From NCBI RefSeq assembly GCF_026168755.1, contig NZ_JAPFDR010000002.1, forward strand, positions 86,144-150,143: a stretch of 64,000 nt of DNA, written 5' to 3'. This stretch comes from Clostridium sp. Lineage in GTDB: Bacteria > Bacillota > Clostridia > Clostridiales > Clostridiaceae. This document shows positions 35,870-45,125 of this stretch, piece by piece. The position numbers and the translations under genes were made by a program. Numbering within the stretch: the first letter of the stretch is position 1; each line of letters opens with the position of its first letter. The notes under the pieces are model-generated. The model was not told the DNA's origin. It saw only the letters and a program-made list of their open reading frames with translations, and ran no database searches.

Positions 35870-36544
35870 TTATACTATATCTAACTTTTTATCAATATGA
35901 TATATACTGCTGAATATCAATAATCCAAAAGTAATTACATTAACAAATATATTAAATAAATTCAATTCAAAAAATTCTCCAATAACTATATATACACTTG
36001 GAAATATGAAATAAGTTACAAGTTTTAATATAGAAATTACTCCACTTATAATAGCCATAGATATAACTGTTAAAACTATACATATGCATGTATTAGAAAA
36101 ATAACTTTTGAAAATTACGCTTAATGATGTTATTAAAATAAATAAAATAAAAAATCCCCATAAAATAGACATATATGTCGTAATCAGTAAATTAATATTT
36201 CCTCCAGTAACCAGTGTTCCTATAATTGTAAAAACAAATAATATTAGCCCTAAACAAATAAACTCCAAGTATTTTGAAAATACTAATTCCCACCCTTTTA
36301 TTGGTGCAATAAATAATAATCTTCCCTCATCTATTGATATACTTTTTAAAAATTTAACTATTAGCATTATAGAATTTACTATTAAAATCATTGATACTAC
36401 TGGAATAAATATCAACTCTGATGGAAGTTTACTCCAAAATATTGAAAGTTGAATAGTAAGAAATACAATAATAGAAATTTCTATTATTAGTTGTACTTTT
36501 TGAGCTTTTATATCGAATTTAATTAGATTTATAATATTCTTCAT
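35870..36544 (-). CDS. ABC transporter permease
   Basis: A 224-residue integral membrane protein with six hydrophobic segments (for example LIIEISIIVFLTIQLSIFWS, FIPVVSMILIVNSIMLIVKFL and CICIVLTVISMAIISGVISI) and the membrane-border cytosolic loop SIDEGRLLFIAPIKGWELVFSKYLEF, typical of ABC-2-type permeases. It follows the ATPase by 11 bases and precedes the DUF4097 lipoprotein. Substrate unknown; in related operons under GntR/YtrA regulators these exporters respond to cell-wall-active compounds, which is only a guess here. Confidence 0.75.
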   Translation of the reverse strand: MKNIINLIKFDIKAQKVQLIIEISIIVFLTIQLSIFWSKLPSELIFIPVVSMILIVNSIMLIVKFLKSISIDEGRLLFIAPIKGWELVFSKYLEFICLGLILFVFTIIGTLVTGGNINLLITTYMSILWGFFILFILITSLSVIFKSYFSNTCICIVLTVISMAIISGVISILKLVTYFIFPSVYIVIGEFFELNLFNIFVNVITFGLLIFSSIYHIDKKLDIV

Positions 36545-36555
36545 AAAATATACCT

Positions 36556-37254
36556 CTATTCCGCAAAAATATATTTATATATCTCTTCTATTGATTTACC
36601 ATACTTTTCCCTTAATACTTCAGCATCATTAATTTCAACAATTTTACCATCATCTAAAAATGCAACCTCATCAAACACACCTTCTAATTCTCCAACATAA
36701 TGTGTGGTTATTATCATTGAACTATCTTCCCCAATATTATCTATAATAGCTGATATTATTTTTTCTCTAGAAACTATATCTACACCTGAAATTGGCTCAT
36801 CTAAAATATATAATTTTGCTTTTCTACTTAATGTTAAACTTAAATTTAATTTTTCCAACATTCCCTTAGATAGAGTTTTTATCTTTAATTTTTCATCTAA
36901 ATTCATAAACTTTAATAATTCTTTAACTTTTTTATCATCAAAATCCTCAAAAAAATCTTTATAAAAATTAATAGCATCTTTAATTGTCATCCAACTGGAT
37001 AATGTATTTTTTTCCTGAAGAAATGATACTACCTTTTTTGTTTCACAACTTACTTTTATTCCATCAATCAACACCTCTCCTGATGTTGCCTTTATTATTC
37101 CTGAAATTATATTTAAAAGTGTAGTTTTTCCTTTACCATTAGGTCCAAGAATCCCTAATACTTTTCCTTTATTCAAACTTAAATTTAAACTTTTAATAAT
37201 TTTCTTATTGCCAATATTCTTGCATAAATTATTGACCATAAAAACCCTCTCCAT
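36556..37254 (-). CDS. ABC transporter ATP-binding protein
   Basis: A 232-residue ABC ATPase: Walker A GILGPNGKGKTTLLNIISG, signature LSKGMLEKLNLSLTL (LSKGM replaces LSGGQ), Walker B AKLYILDEPISGVDIVS and the switch His in MIITTHYVGELEG. The Q-loop is VSFLQEKNTLSSW. It energises the adjacent permease. Two in-frame starts both have a ribosome site: ATG 37254 (five bases after GGAGG) and a second ATG five codons on, after GAGAGGG; I use the first. Located between the GntR gene and the permease. Confidence 0.9.
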   Translation of the reverse strand: MERVFMVNNLCKNIGNKKIIKSLNLSLNKGKVLGILGPNGKGKTTLLNIISGIIKATSGEVLIDGIKVSCETKKVVSFLQEKNTLSSWMTIKDAINFYKDFFEDFDDKKVKELLKFMNLDEKLKIKTLSKGMLEKLNLSLTLSRKAKLYILDEPISGVDIVSREKIISAIIDNIGEDSSMIITTHYVGELEGVFDEVAFLDDGKIVEINDAEVLREKYGKSIEEIYKYIFAE

Positions 37255-37263
37255 AAATACCTC

Positions 37264-37620
37264 CTAAAACCTCTGATTTATTATCTTAATTAAGTCTTCC
37301 TTTTCAACACCTAACTCTTTACTTTCATTAATAAAGTTAACAATAACTTCATCTAACATTTCTATTCTTACTTCATTAATTTTTGTCTTATCTTCAACTA
37401 CAAATTTCCCAACACCTCTTTGTGTATATATTAATCCTTCATTCTCAAGCTGTGTATATGCTCTTTGAATTGTATTTGGATTTACTTTCAACTCGCTTGC
37501 ACATTCTCTTACAGACAAAATTCTTTCACCACCTTTTAATTCTCCCTTTACTATGCTCTTTTTTAAATATCGCATTATTTGAGTATATATCGGTTCTTTA
37601 GAGTTAATTTTAAACTCCAT
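37264..37620 (-). CDS. GntR family regulator (YtrA subfamily)
   Basis: A 118-residue regulator that begins MEFKINSKEPIYTQIMRYLK at ATG 37620 after GGAGG, with the winged helix ERILSVRECASELKVNPNTI and QRAYTQLENEGLIYTQRGVG, then a short C-terminal helical tail (no large effector domain), the hallmark of the YtrA group. It heads the ABC operon. A 14-base-armed palindrome overlaps its own -10 box, so it almost certainly represses itself and the operon. A longer in-frame start further upstream would run through the operator and is not used. Confidence 0.9.
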   Translation of the reverse strand: MEFKINSKEPIYTQIMRYLKKSIVKGELKGGERILSVRECASELKVNPNTIQRAYTQLENEGLIYTQRGVGKFVVEDKTKINEVRIEMLDEVIVNFINESKELGVEKEDLIKIINQRF

Positions 37621-37637
37621 TATTTGCCTCCTTCCGA

Positions 37638-37671
37638 GTATCGGTGTATTAATAATATAATACACCGATAC
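37638..37671. promoter_or_regulatory. GntR operator, perfect 14-bp inverted repeat
   Basis: GTATCGGTGTATTA, six-base spacer ATAATA, TAATACACCGATAC. It covers the -10 region and transcription start of the operon, the right place for a repressor, and its length and GTA/TAC ends suit YtrA-type proteins. Confidence 0.85.
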
Positions 37672-37685
37672 ACATATTTTGTAAA
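37657..37685 (-). promoter_or_regulatory. promoter of the GntR-ABC operon
   Basis: Minus strand TTTACA (37680-37685), 17-base spacer, TATTAT (37657-37662), with the operator overlapping the -10 box. Confidence 0.75.
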
Positions 37686-37762
37686 CACTTTTTTACATTT
37701 TTGTATGTTTATAATTTTATTTTTTAACCTATTATCTATATAGTATAAATTCATTTAAACGC

Positions 37763-37793
37763 AAAAAAGCCCTAGCTTCCGCTAGGACTTTTT
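37763..37793 (-). terminator. adhE terminator
   Basis: AAAAAGCCCTAGC / GCTAGGACTTTTT with loop TTCC, one internal C/A mismatch, T run on the minus strand, 19 bases past the adhE stop. Confidence 0.85.
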
Positions 37794-37811
37794 CAAAATA
37801 TATACTATTAA

Positions 37812-40460
37812 TTATTTATTTTTCTTTTCTTTTTTAGTTGTAGCTGCTTCAGCTTTTGCTTCGTTTTTAGCATCTTTTCCATAGTAGCTAGTGATATACA
37901 TTTCTTTTAATTCAGACATTAATGGATATCTTGGGTTAGCTCCTGTGCATTGATCATCGAATGCTTGCTCAACCATTTCATCTAATGTTTCGAAGAATTT
38001 AACTTCGCTTACACCAGCTGCTTGAATTGTTTGTGGCATGTTAACTTTGTTTTGTAATTCAGTTATAGCATTTAATAATAATTCAACTTTTTCAGCTTCA
38101 GTGTTTCCACCTAATCCTAGGTGATCTGCTATTCTAGCATATCTCCATGCTGCATTTGGATATTTGTATTGAGCAAATGCTGCTTGCTTAGTTGGAGCTG
38201 AATCTGAGTTAAACTTAATAACTTCTTTCATAACTAAAGAGTTAGCCATACCGTGTGGTAAGTGATGGAATGCACCTAGCTTATGAGCCATTGAGTGATT
38301 AATTCCTAAGAATGCATTACTGAATGCCATACCCGCCATACAAGATGCATGAGCCATTTTTTCTCTTGCCTTAATGTTAGTTGTACCTTCATTGTAAGCA
38401 TCTGGTAAATACTTGAATACTAATCTAATTGCTTCTAAAGCTAATCCGTTAGTGTATTCTGAAGCCATTACTGATACGTATGCTTCAACTGCATGAACTA
38501 ATACGTCGATACCAGCACAAGCTGTTAATCCCTTAGGAGAAGTCATCATTAATTCAGCATCAACTATAGCCATATCTGGAGTTAGTTCGTAGTCAGCTAA
38601 TGGATATTTAACTCCTGTTTCTTCATCAGTTATAACTGCGAATGGAGTAACTTCTGATCCAGTACCAGCTGAAGTTGCTATAGCAACCATCATAGCTTTT
38701 TGACCCATTGTTGGGAATTTGTATATTCTCTTTCTTATATCCATAAATGTCATTGCTAAATCGTGGAAGTTAACTTCTGGATGTTCGTACATAACCCACA
38801 TAATTTTAGCAGCATCCATAGCTGATCCACCACCAAGTGAAATTACAACATCAGGTTGGAAGTTAGCCATTTCAGCAGCACCAGCTCTAGCACATCTTAA
38901 TGTTGGGTCTGGTTCAACATCTGAGAATATTTTATATTGGATTCCGTTTGCTTCTAAAACTTCTGTAACTTTGTTTGTATATCCCATTTCGAATAATACC
39001 TTATCTGTTACGATGAATGCTTTCTTTTTACCCATTTCACCTAATTCAGCTAAAGCTACTGGTAAACATCCATATTTAAAGTAAGTTTTTTCTGGAACTC
39101 TAAACCAAAGCATATTTTCTCTCCTTTCAGCAATGCTCTTAACGTTAATTAAGTGCTTAGGACCAACGTTTTCTGAAACTGAGTTTCCTCCCCATGATCC
39201 ACATCCTAATGTTAATGATGGTGCTAACTTGAAGTTGAATAAGTCTCCGATAGCTCCTTGTGCTGCTGGCATGTTAATTAATGTTCTAGCAGTCTTCATT
39301 CTTTCTCCGAATGTTAATACTCTATCTCTATTCTTTAATTGATCTGTGTATAGAACTGATGTATGACCCATACCACCTAATTCAATTAATCTATCTGCTT
39401 TATCTAAAGCTTCTTCAAATGACTTAGCTTTGTACATAGCTAATACTGGAGATAACTTTTCATGTGAGAATGGTTCTTCTAATTCAACTGAAGTAACTTC
39501 CCCAACTAAAACTTTAGCTGTTTCTGGAACGTTAACTCCTGCCATCTTAGCAATCTTACAAGCAGATTGACCAACCATATCAGCATTTAATCCGCCTTTT
39601 TCATTTAATATTATTTTTCTAACTTTATCTATTTCTTCACCTTTAAGGATATATGCTCCTCTTTCAGCTAATTCTCTCTTAACTTCATCATAAACTTCTT
39701 CTAAAACAATGATTGATTGTTCTGATGCACAGATAACACCATTATCGAATGTCTTAGAAAGTAATATTGAGTTTACAGCCATTTTAATGTGAGCTGATTC
39801 ATCAATGATTGCTGGAGTATTACCTGCTCCAACCCCTAAAGCTGGTCTTCCTGATGAGTAAGCAGCCTTAACCATTGCTGGACCACCTGTAGCTAATATT
39901 ATATCTGATTCTCTCATAACGTTTTGTGATAATTCAACTGATGGTTGATCTATCCATCCGATTATTCCCTCTGGAGCTCCTGCTTTAACTGCAGCTTCTA
40001 AAACTATTTTAGCAGCTTCTATTGTAGAATTCTTAGCTCTTGGATGTGGAGAGATTATGATAGCATTTCTAGTTTTTAAAGCTATTAAACACTTGAATAT
40101 TGCTGTTGATGTTGGGTTTGTTGTTGGAACTATAGCAGATATAACACCGATTGGTTCTGCTACCTTAGTTATTCCACTTGTTTTATCTTCTTCTAAAACT
40201 CCACAAGTTTTCATGTTCTTATATTGGTTGTATATATATTCAGCAGCAAAGTTGTTCTTTACAACTTTATCTTCAACTATTCCCATTCCAGTTTCTTCTA
40301 CAGCCATCTTAGCTAACTTAATTCTATTGTGGTTAGCTGCTAAAGCTGCTTGTCTGAAGATTTCGTCTACTTGTTCTTGAGTATAAGTAGCAAATTTCTT
40401 TTGTGCTTCTCTTAATTGTTTAATTCTTGCTGTTAATTCTTGAGCGTTTGTAACTTTCAT
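37812..40460 (-). CDS. adhE: bifunctional acetaldehyde-CoA/alcohol dehydrogenase
   Basis: An 882-residue fusion of an acylating aldehyde dehydrogenase and an iron-dependent alcohol dehydrogenase, which turns acetyl-CoA into ethanol while reoxidising NADH. The aldehyde half has the catalytic Cys in NGVICASEQSIIVL near 245 and the NAD site ALGVGAGNTPAII. The alcohol half starts near 450 with the nucleotide motif VISLGGGSAMDAAKIMW and binds iron with HAVEAYVS, GINHSMAHKLGAFHHLPHG. The C-terminus is Lys/Ala/Glu-rich. The promoter TTGACA-17-TACAAT is followed by a Rex-like site, consistent with NADH-linked control. Confidence 0.96.
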   Translation of the reverse strand: MKVTNAQELTARIKQLREAQKKFATYTQEQVDEIFRQAALAANHNRIKLAKMAVEETGMGIVEDKVVKNNFAAEYIYNQYKNMKTCGVLEEDKTSGITKVAEPIGVISAIVPTTNPTSTAIFKCLIALKTRNAIIISPHPRAKNSTIEAAKIVLEAAVKAGAPEGIIGWIDQPSVELSQNVMRESDIILATGGPAMVKAAYSSGRPALGVGAGNTPAIIDESAHIKMAVNSILLSKTFDNGVICASEQSIIVLEEVYDEVKRELAERGAYILKGEEIDKVRKIILNEKGGLNADMVGQSACKIAKMAGVNVPETAKVLVGEVTSVELEEPFSHEKLSPVLAMYKAKSFEEALDKADRLIELGGMGHTSVLYTDQLKNRDRVLTFGERMKTARTLINMPAAQGAIGDLFNFKLAPSLTLGCGSWGGNSVSENVGPKHLINVKSIAERRENMLWFRVPEKTYFKYGCLPVALAELGEMGKKKAFIVTDKVLFEMGYTNKVTEVLEANGIQYKIFSDVEPDPTLRCARAGAAEMANFQPDVVISLGGGSAMDAAKIMWVMYEHPEVNFHDLAMTFMDIRKRIYKFPTMGQKAMMVAIATSAGTGSEVTPFAVITDEETGVKYPLADYELTPDMAIVDAELMMTSPKGLTACAGIDVLVHAVEAYVSVMASEYTNGLALEAIRLVFKYLPDAYNEGTTNIKAREKMAHASCMAGMAFSNAFLGINHSMAHKLGAFHHLPHGMANSLVMKEVIKFNSDSAPTKQAAFAQYKYPNAAWRYARIADHLGLGGNTEAEKVELLLNAITELQNKVNMPQTIQAAGVSEVKFFETLDEMVEQAFDDQCTGANPRYPLMSELKEMYITSYYGKDAKNEAKAEAATTKKEKKNK

Positions 40461-40546
40461 TTATTACATCCTCCTAAATAATCAATATTTATAATAATTT
40501 TCATTGATATCTTATTTTTAGGGACCTTGTTAAGATTTTGTTTTGA

Positions 40547-40564
40547 TTGTTAATTCTTTAACTT
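40547..40564. promoter_or_regulatory. Rex-like operator at adhE
   Basis: TTGTTAATTCTTTAACTT: a perfect left half TTGTTAA and a right half TTAACtt with two mismatches to the Rex consensus, spacer four. A further half-site TTGTTAA lies at 40527-40533. Located just downstream of the -10 box, where a repressor would block initiation or elongation. Confidence 0.55.
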
Positions 40565-40576
40565 GTCCACACCCTT

Positions 40577-40605
40577 ATTGTACTAGCTTGTTTATTTTTT
40601 GTCAA
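40577..40605 (-). promoter_or_regulatory. adhE promoter
   Basis: Minus strand TTGACA (40600-40605), 17 bases, TACAAT (40577-40582). The adhE start codon is about 117 bases further on, with the Rex-like site between. The rest of the 40.46-40.93 kb gap is very AT-rich; apart from the terminator at 40888 I see nothing else in it. Confidence 0.75.
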
Positions 40606-40887
40606 ACTTTTTTTTGAATTTTTTTTATTATATTTTTTAATACTAGTTTTAATTTGTATTTAACCCCACATTTTTCAAGCATGATAACATTTTCAACGCC
40701 TTTTATTTTTTTTTGACATTTTTCCATTGTCCTCTCATTTATTTTTTTATTTATATTTTAATAATAGTAACTTAATCTTTTTATTTTTCTTCATCTTTTT
40801 CGTTATATTAATAACAAAGTATTGATATTATAATTTATTTCCATATTATTATTGGTTAATAGATATCTTTTTATTCAGTCCATAAAA

Positions 40888-40927
40888 AAAGTAGATTAGT
40901 ATAAACCTCTCTATACTAATCTACTTT
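40888..40927 (-). terminator. terminator of the HutP-like gene
   Basis: AAAGTAGATTAGTATA pairs with TATACTAATCTACTTT (16 pairs, eight-base loop), directly after the stop at 40929 in the minus direction. Confidence 0.85.
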
Positions 40928-40928
40928 A

Positions 40929-41351
40929 TTACTCAGGTATAGCCCTATGTCCAATTCCAATTACAACTTCGTCTAAATGTAAAAGACCTACGCTTAAAAA
41001 TATACAAACACTCATATGTTGTCCTTTTCTAGCTATTCCAATTTTCCCACCAACATTTTGCCCACTAGCTCTTTCTCTAACCTGCATTAATGCATCTCTA
41101 GTTGCTCCAATAACTCCACCTTCATGTAAATGCTCATCTCTTATAACATTACTTCTTTTAGCTGCTACTAAAGCACGTTCTAATATCTTAGATGTGGATT
41201 CATTAATATTTCCACCTATATTAACTGCTGTAGCCAACACTTCTAACTTTTTATATAAAATTTTTAATGTTTCTTCTTCTTCTCTTGTGGATATTGCCAT
41301 TTGTGTAGCTATTTTAGCAACCTCCATACTTGAACTATAAGTTGTTCCCAT
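40929..41351 (-). CDS. HutP family protein
   Basis: A 140-residue protein of the HutP fold, an RNA-binding antiterminator family best known from histidine use in bacilli. It reads LERALVAAKRSNVIRDEHLH, EGGVIGATRDALMQVRERAS, then a C-terminal MSVCIFLSVGLLHLDEVVIG and IGHRAIPE; the His-rich region may hold the metal and ligand site. No hut genes are nearby, so its RNA target is not evident and the histidine link may not hold. The ATG at 41351 lies 15 bases after AAGGGG, an unusually long gap. Single gene between adhE and a MarR regulator. Confidence 0.7.
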   Translation of the reverse strand: MGTTYSSSMEVAKIATQMAISTREEEETLKILYKKLEVLATAVNIGGNINESTSKILERALVAAKRSNVIRDEHLHEGGVIGATRDALMQVRERASGQNVGGKIGIARKGQHMSVCIFLSVGLLHLDEVVIGIGHRAIPE

Positions 41352-41424
41352 ATTGTTATTTTTATACCCCTTTAAATTAATTATTTAAATCTATTTTTAA
41401 GATAAAGTTGCTTAGTAAATTAAA

Positions 41425-41883
41425 CTAACCAAGAAGATTATATTTTTCTTCAAAAAAGTTAGTCATTCTCTTTAATGCTGTTATAAGTACAGTTTCTTCT
41501 GTATCCGGAAGCTCTTGAATAATACTTTTTATCATATCAGTATGGAATTGTGCATGACTATCAAATGCCTTTTCCCCTTTATGAGTTAATCTTATTAATA
41601 CAACTCTTCTATCTTCTTCTATTCTTCTTCTCTCAACATACTCTTTTTTTATTAATCTATTTATGGCAGTAGTTAATGTTCCCACTGTAATCTCTAAATC
41701 TTTTGCTACCTCTGTCATAGTCATCTCTCTATCCTTACCAATAGCTTCTATAATGTGGTTTTCAGTTACAGATAAATCACTAAATTCACCTTGCCTTATG
41801 GCAGCTGCTTCAATCTTTAAAATATCATTGAATAATTTTACTAATAACATATTTAAAACGTCCTCAGACTCTTTACGTATCAT
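41425..41883 (-). CDS. MarR family transcriptional regulator
   Basis: A 152-residue MarR regulator with the winged helix EMTMTEVAKDLEITVGTLTT and AINRLIKKEYVERRRIEEDR, then RRVVLIRLTHKGEKAF wing, between dimerisation helices. Begins MIRKESEDVL at ATG 41883, about nine bases after GGGAG; a GTG three codons earlier would begin inside the ribosome site. The neighbourhood gives no target gene; local control of fatty-acid or efflux genes would be a guess. Confidence 0.87.
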   Translation of the reverse strand: MIRKESEDVLNMLLVKLFNDILKIEAAAIRQGEFSDLSVTENHIIEAIGKDREMTMTEVAKDLEITVGTLTTAINRLIKKEYVERRRIEEDRRVVLIRLTHKGEKAFDSHAQFHTDMIKSIIQELPDTEETVLITALKRMTNFFEEKYNLLG

Positions 41884-41998
41884 TTGTTTCACTCTCCCAA
41901 AAAAAAATATAAATATATTATTATTATAAAATATATTGACACCTTTTATCTAGTGTTATTTGAAATTATTTATCATTTACACCTATCTATAATTAATT

Positions 41999-42026
41999 AA
42001 GAGGAGATATACGATTTTCTCCTCTT
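41999..42026 (-). terminator. possible terminator of the DUF3592-like gene
   Basis: AAGAGGAGA / TCTCCTCTT with a ten-base loop, ten bases past the stop at 42037 on the minus strand. The T tract is weak (AATTAATT), so the efficiency is uncertain. Confidence 0.5.
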
Positions 42027-42036
42027 ATTTTAAACT

Positions 42037-42450
42037 CTAAATTAATATTAAACCAATAGATATTACTATAATGATAAATGCAATTATTCCAAAACAAACT
42101 GACTTTTTAAATAATTCATATTTTGAATATCTTGTTATCTTTTTTATATTTCCTTCTGGGTAAATAAGCTCTACTTCATCTCCCTCATTTAAATCTGCCA
42201 TTTCCTCATAGTCGTGATAATCAATTCTTAATTTTTTATTATCCAAATCAATTTCTAATACTGGATTTATATCTACATTATATATTTTATTTCTTTCAGT
42301 TCCATAAGTTATATAACTGAAAGATTGTAACTCAATAACTCTTGCCTTTTTCTTTATACCATTATTAATTAAATTCATTTGATTGATAAATAATTTTACA
42401 GAAATCATCATGAGTATAGAAGCACCTAGTAACATTATTGCACTAAACAT
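42037..42450 (-). CDS. small membrane protein, DUF3592-like
   Basis: A 137-residue protein with a hydrophobic segment at each end (residues 1-18 FSAIMLLGASILMMISVKLF and 115-137 CFGIIAFIIIVISIGLILI) and a beta-rich middle: KKKARVIELQSFSYI, NVDINPVLEIDLDNKKLR and LNEGDEVELIYPEG. This matches the DUF3592-type layout of a beta domain between two helices. Function unknown. It lies alone on the minus strand; the 305 bases upstream, up to the SEC-C gene, hold only AT-rich sequence and that gene's terminator. Confidence 0.6.
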   Translation of the reverse strand: MFSAIMLLGASILMMISVKLFINQMNLINNGIKKKARVIELQSFSYITYGTERNKIYNVDINPVLEIDLDNKKLRIDYHDYEEMADLNEGDEVELIYPEGNIKKITRYSKYELFKKSVCFGIIAFIIIVISIGLILI

Positions 42451-42716
42451 TTCAATTCACCCCACAAAATATATTCTTTTAATTTTTTAATGTAATTTTT
42501 ATCTTCAATATATTTTATGACACTAAAATATCGATGTTTACCTTTACAAAATATTTTACTATTTCGTACTGCTATTAATTATTAGATGTAATAATTTCAT
42601 TGTTAATTCAATTTAATTACTTTTTTTAAACTTAAAGCACTTTTTAATTATCAAATGATTATTTTAAAAAAATTTCTCTAAAATTTTAGGATTATTAATA
42701 ACTTGTTATTCATGAA

Positions 42717-42744
42717 AAAAGGAATGTAATTAAACATCCCTTTT
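42717..42744 (-). terminator. terminator of the SEC-C motif gene
   Basis: AAAAGGAATGT / ACATCCCTTTT with one mismatch and loop of six, 13 bases past the stop of the gene at 42757. Confidence 0.6.
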
Positions 42745-42756
42745 ACTATGATTGAT

Positions 42757-43881
42757 TTATCCACAACACTTTTTGTACTTTTTACCACTTCCACATATAC
42801 ATGGATCATTTCTTCCTATTTTAACTTCATTAACAACTCTATTATTTGCCTTTTGTATTTCATCTTCAGTATATCCCTTTAGAGACCATCTTCTAATACT
42901 TTTTGCAAAAAGCTCTAATTCATATATAAAGATATTTCTTTCTTCTTCTGATTGTATTTCATATGCTTGTAAAAATATATCAATAGCCTCTGACATTTCA
43001 ACTTCATTTTTTATAGCAACTATAAAACCATCCATTTCTTCTTTTAATATATTTTTATCAATAACAAATAATTCACCAAGTACCTTTTCTAATTTAGTTC
43101 CTTGCTTATTTTCTTCAACGAAATCAAATTTACCTGCTTTTATTAATGATTTTTTATCAAATTTATAGTAATCATTTTTACATTCTTCTTGAAGCTTTAA
43201 TATCTTTTCTGTATCTTCTACATCTATGTTACAAAGCATATCTCCATCAATAACATAATCATATCCAAGCTCTTCTCCATTTGCTATTAATGAATTTATA
43301 TATGCTTCATCAAAGCTTGTTCCAAATATATTGTTTATATTAGATTTAATAAAATCAATTTTACAGATACCATAATAATAAACCATTCCTGAAATAGCCT
43401 TTATTACTTCTTCATTTAATCTAGATTTATCTTTTAATTCTTTATTTAACTGAACGCCAATTACACTCTTTAATTCCTCTGGTATAACTACAAATGCTTC
43501 ATCATTTTTTATCCCAGAAAAAGCTAAACCTCTATTTCTTAAATAATTTATATAAATCATTTCATTGCATTGGTATTTCTTTAATCCGCTCTCTTTAAGT
43601 AATTCTTCTATGTATCTTAAAATACTTTCTTCCATTAACTCTAAAGCAACTTTAGTATTTTCTAATATTACATTCATTACCCTTTCAACAGCATCTGCCT
43701 TCTTTAATGTTGTAATACCTCTCACTGAATACTTCCTAGCTATTTTAACTAATTCATCTTTAGTCATCTTTTCTAAGAAAGCTTTTAAAGTACAATTTTC
43801 ATCTATATCTTTCCACATTTTTTCTACATTTTTATTATCAGCCTTCATTATTTCTTCTTGAAGTTTATTTTTATCTTCCAT
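42757..43881 (-). CDS. SEC-C motif protein of unknown function
   Basis: A 374-residue protein ending in the SEC-C zinc motif [18 protein letters not shown] (CxC..CC), a small zinc-binding tag that recruits proteins to SecB or other partners. The rest is helical with leucine-rich stretches and repeats of acidic-basic patches; [25 protein letters not shown] near residue 45 resembles a SAP-type or Rho-N-like helical module. I do not recognise the main domain. Possible roles are quality control or regulation; this is inferred only from the zinc motif. Confidence 0.7.
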   Translation of the reverse strand: MEDKNKLQEEIMKADNKNVEKMWKDIDENCTLKAFLEKMTKDELVKIARKYSVRGITTLKKADAVERVMNVILENTKVALELMEESILRYIEELLKESGLKKYQCNEMIYINYLRNRGLAFSGIKNDEAFVVIPEELKSVIGVQLNKELKDKSRLNEEVIKAISGMVYYYGICKIDFIKSNINNIFGTSFDEAYINSLIANGEELGYDYVIDGDMLCNIDVEDTEKILKLQEECKNDYYKFDKKSLIKAGKFDFVEENKQGTKLEKVLGELFVIDKNILKEEMDGFIVAIKNEVEMSEAIDIFLQAYEIQSEEERNIFIYELELFAKSIRRWSLKGYTEDEIQKANNRVVNEVKIGRNDPCICGSGKKYKKCCG

Positions 43882-44116
43882 TTAATTTATGTCACCCCAT
43901 ATTATATTCTACAAAAAAATCACTTATTCTATTATATATGTTTTTTCGTCATAGTCAAAATTATTTTTTACCAAAAAATCTAATATCCATATATTAATTT
44001 TTATAATTACCTTTTATTTACTTGTTACTTTTTTAAAAAGTGTGATACAATGATTTAAAAATAATTTTGATTTTCAAACTATTTGTTTTTATTATATTTA
44101 TCAAAGGAGACTAACA

Positions 44117-45067
44117 ATGAAGAAAAAAAAACTTTTTGGAATATTCCTAGGAGTTATTGCAGTTATTATACTAATCTCTCTAGGATTTATAGGAAATTAT
44201 TTTTATAACTTAGCTTTAAATCCTAATACCCCAAAGGATATCGTATTTGGAACACCTGAAGAAGCAGCAGCAACAAGCGGACAAGTTTTAGATGAAGATA
44301 TTTCTTGGTTATTAAATGACTCAAATTACACTGATGAATATATAACATCTCAAGATAACTTAAAACTTCACAGTTACCAGGTAAAAAATCAAACTTCATC
44401 TAACAAATGGGTAATAACTGTACATGGTTATACAAGTGAAGGAATAAATATGAGTTCATATGCTAAAAAATATTATGATAATGGCTATAATGTACTTATT
44501 CCTGACTTAAGATCTCATGGATTAAGTGAAGGTCATTATATAGGAATGGGCTGGGATGATAGATTAGATATTATCTCATGGATAAATTATATATTAAATG
44601 AAGATCCTAATGCTGAAATAGTACTTCATGGAATTTCTATGGGAGCTGCAACTGTATTAATGACTTCTGGTGAAGAAATACCTTCTAATGTAAAAGCAAT
44701 AATTGCAGATTGTGGTTATACATCGGTTTGGGATGAATTTGCTTATCAATTAGATGATCTATTTTCATTACCTGAATTTCCAATACTTAATGTTTCATCT
44801 ATAGTTGCAAAAATAAGAGCTGGTTATTTCTTAGGAGAAGCTTCATCTATAGAACAAGTAAAAAAATCTAAGACTCCAATTTTATATATCCATGGAGATC
44901 AAGATGACTTTGTTCCTTACTACATGATGGAAGAACTTTATAATGCAACAAACTCTGAAAAAGAAATGTTAACAATAAAAGGTGCTGAACATGCTAAAGC
45001 TTCTGAAGTAGAACCTGAAACTTATTGGACAACTGTAAATAACTTTATAAATAAATATATAAAATAA
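44117..45067 (+). CDS. membrane-anchored alpha/beta hydrolase
   Basis: A 316-residue hydrolase with an N-terminal membrane anchor (LFGIFLGVIAVIILISLGFIG). The fold elements are ITVHGYTSEGINMSSYAKKY with the oxyanion HG, LIPDLRSHGLSEGHYIGMGW, the nucleophile elbow LHGISMGAATVLM (GISMG, Ser near 172), the acid in YIHGDQDDFVPYYMME and the His in GAEHAKASEVEPETYW. The catalytic triad is complete. Likely an extracytoplasmic or membrane-side esterase/peptidase of the BEM46-like group. It is alone on the plus strand with its own terminator. Confidence 0.88.
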   Translation: MKKKKLFGIFLGVIAVIILISLGFIGNYFYNLALNPNTPKDIVFGTPEEAAATSGQVLDEDISWLLNDSNYTDEYITSQDNLKLHSYQVKNQTSSNKWVITVHGYTSEGINMSSYAKKYYDNGYNVLIPDLRSHGLSEGHYIGMGWDDRLDIISWINYILNEDPNAEIVLHGISMGAATVLMTSGEEIPSNVKAIIADCGYTSVWDEFAYQLDDLFSLPEFPILNVSSIVAKIRAGYFLGEASSIEQVKKSKTPILYIHGDQDDFVPYYMMEELYNATNSEKEMLTIKGAEHAKASEVEPETYWTTVNNFINKYIK

Positions 45068-45097
45068 AAGTTGATATTTTTTATCAACTTTTATTTT
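45061..45097. terminator. terminator after the alpha/beta hydrolase
   Basis: AAAATAAAAGTTGATA / TATCAACTTTTATTTT, 16 pairs with a five-base loop, overlapping the stop codon. It is bidirectional and also lies 29 bases past the end of the TerD gene. Confidence 0.85.
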
Positions 45098-45125
45098 ATA
45101 TTCTACTAGTTTAAAGAAATTATTT

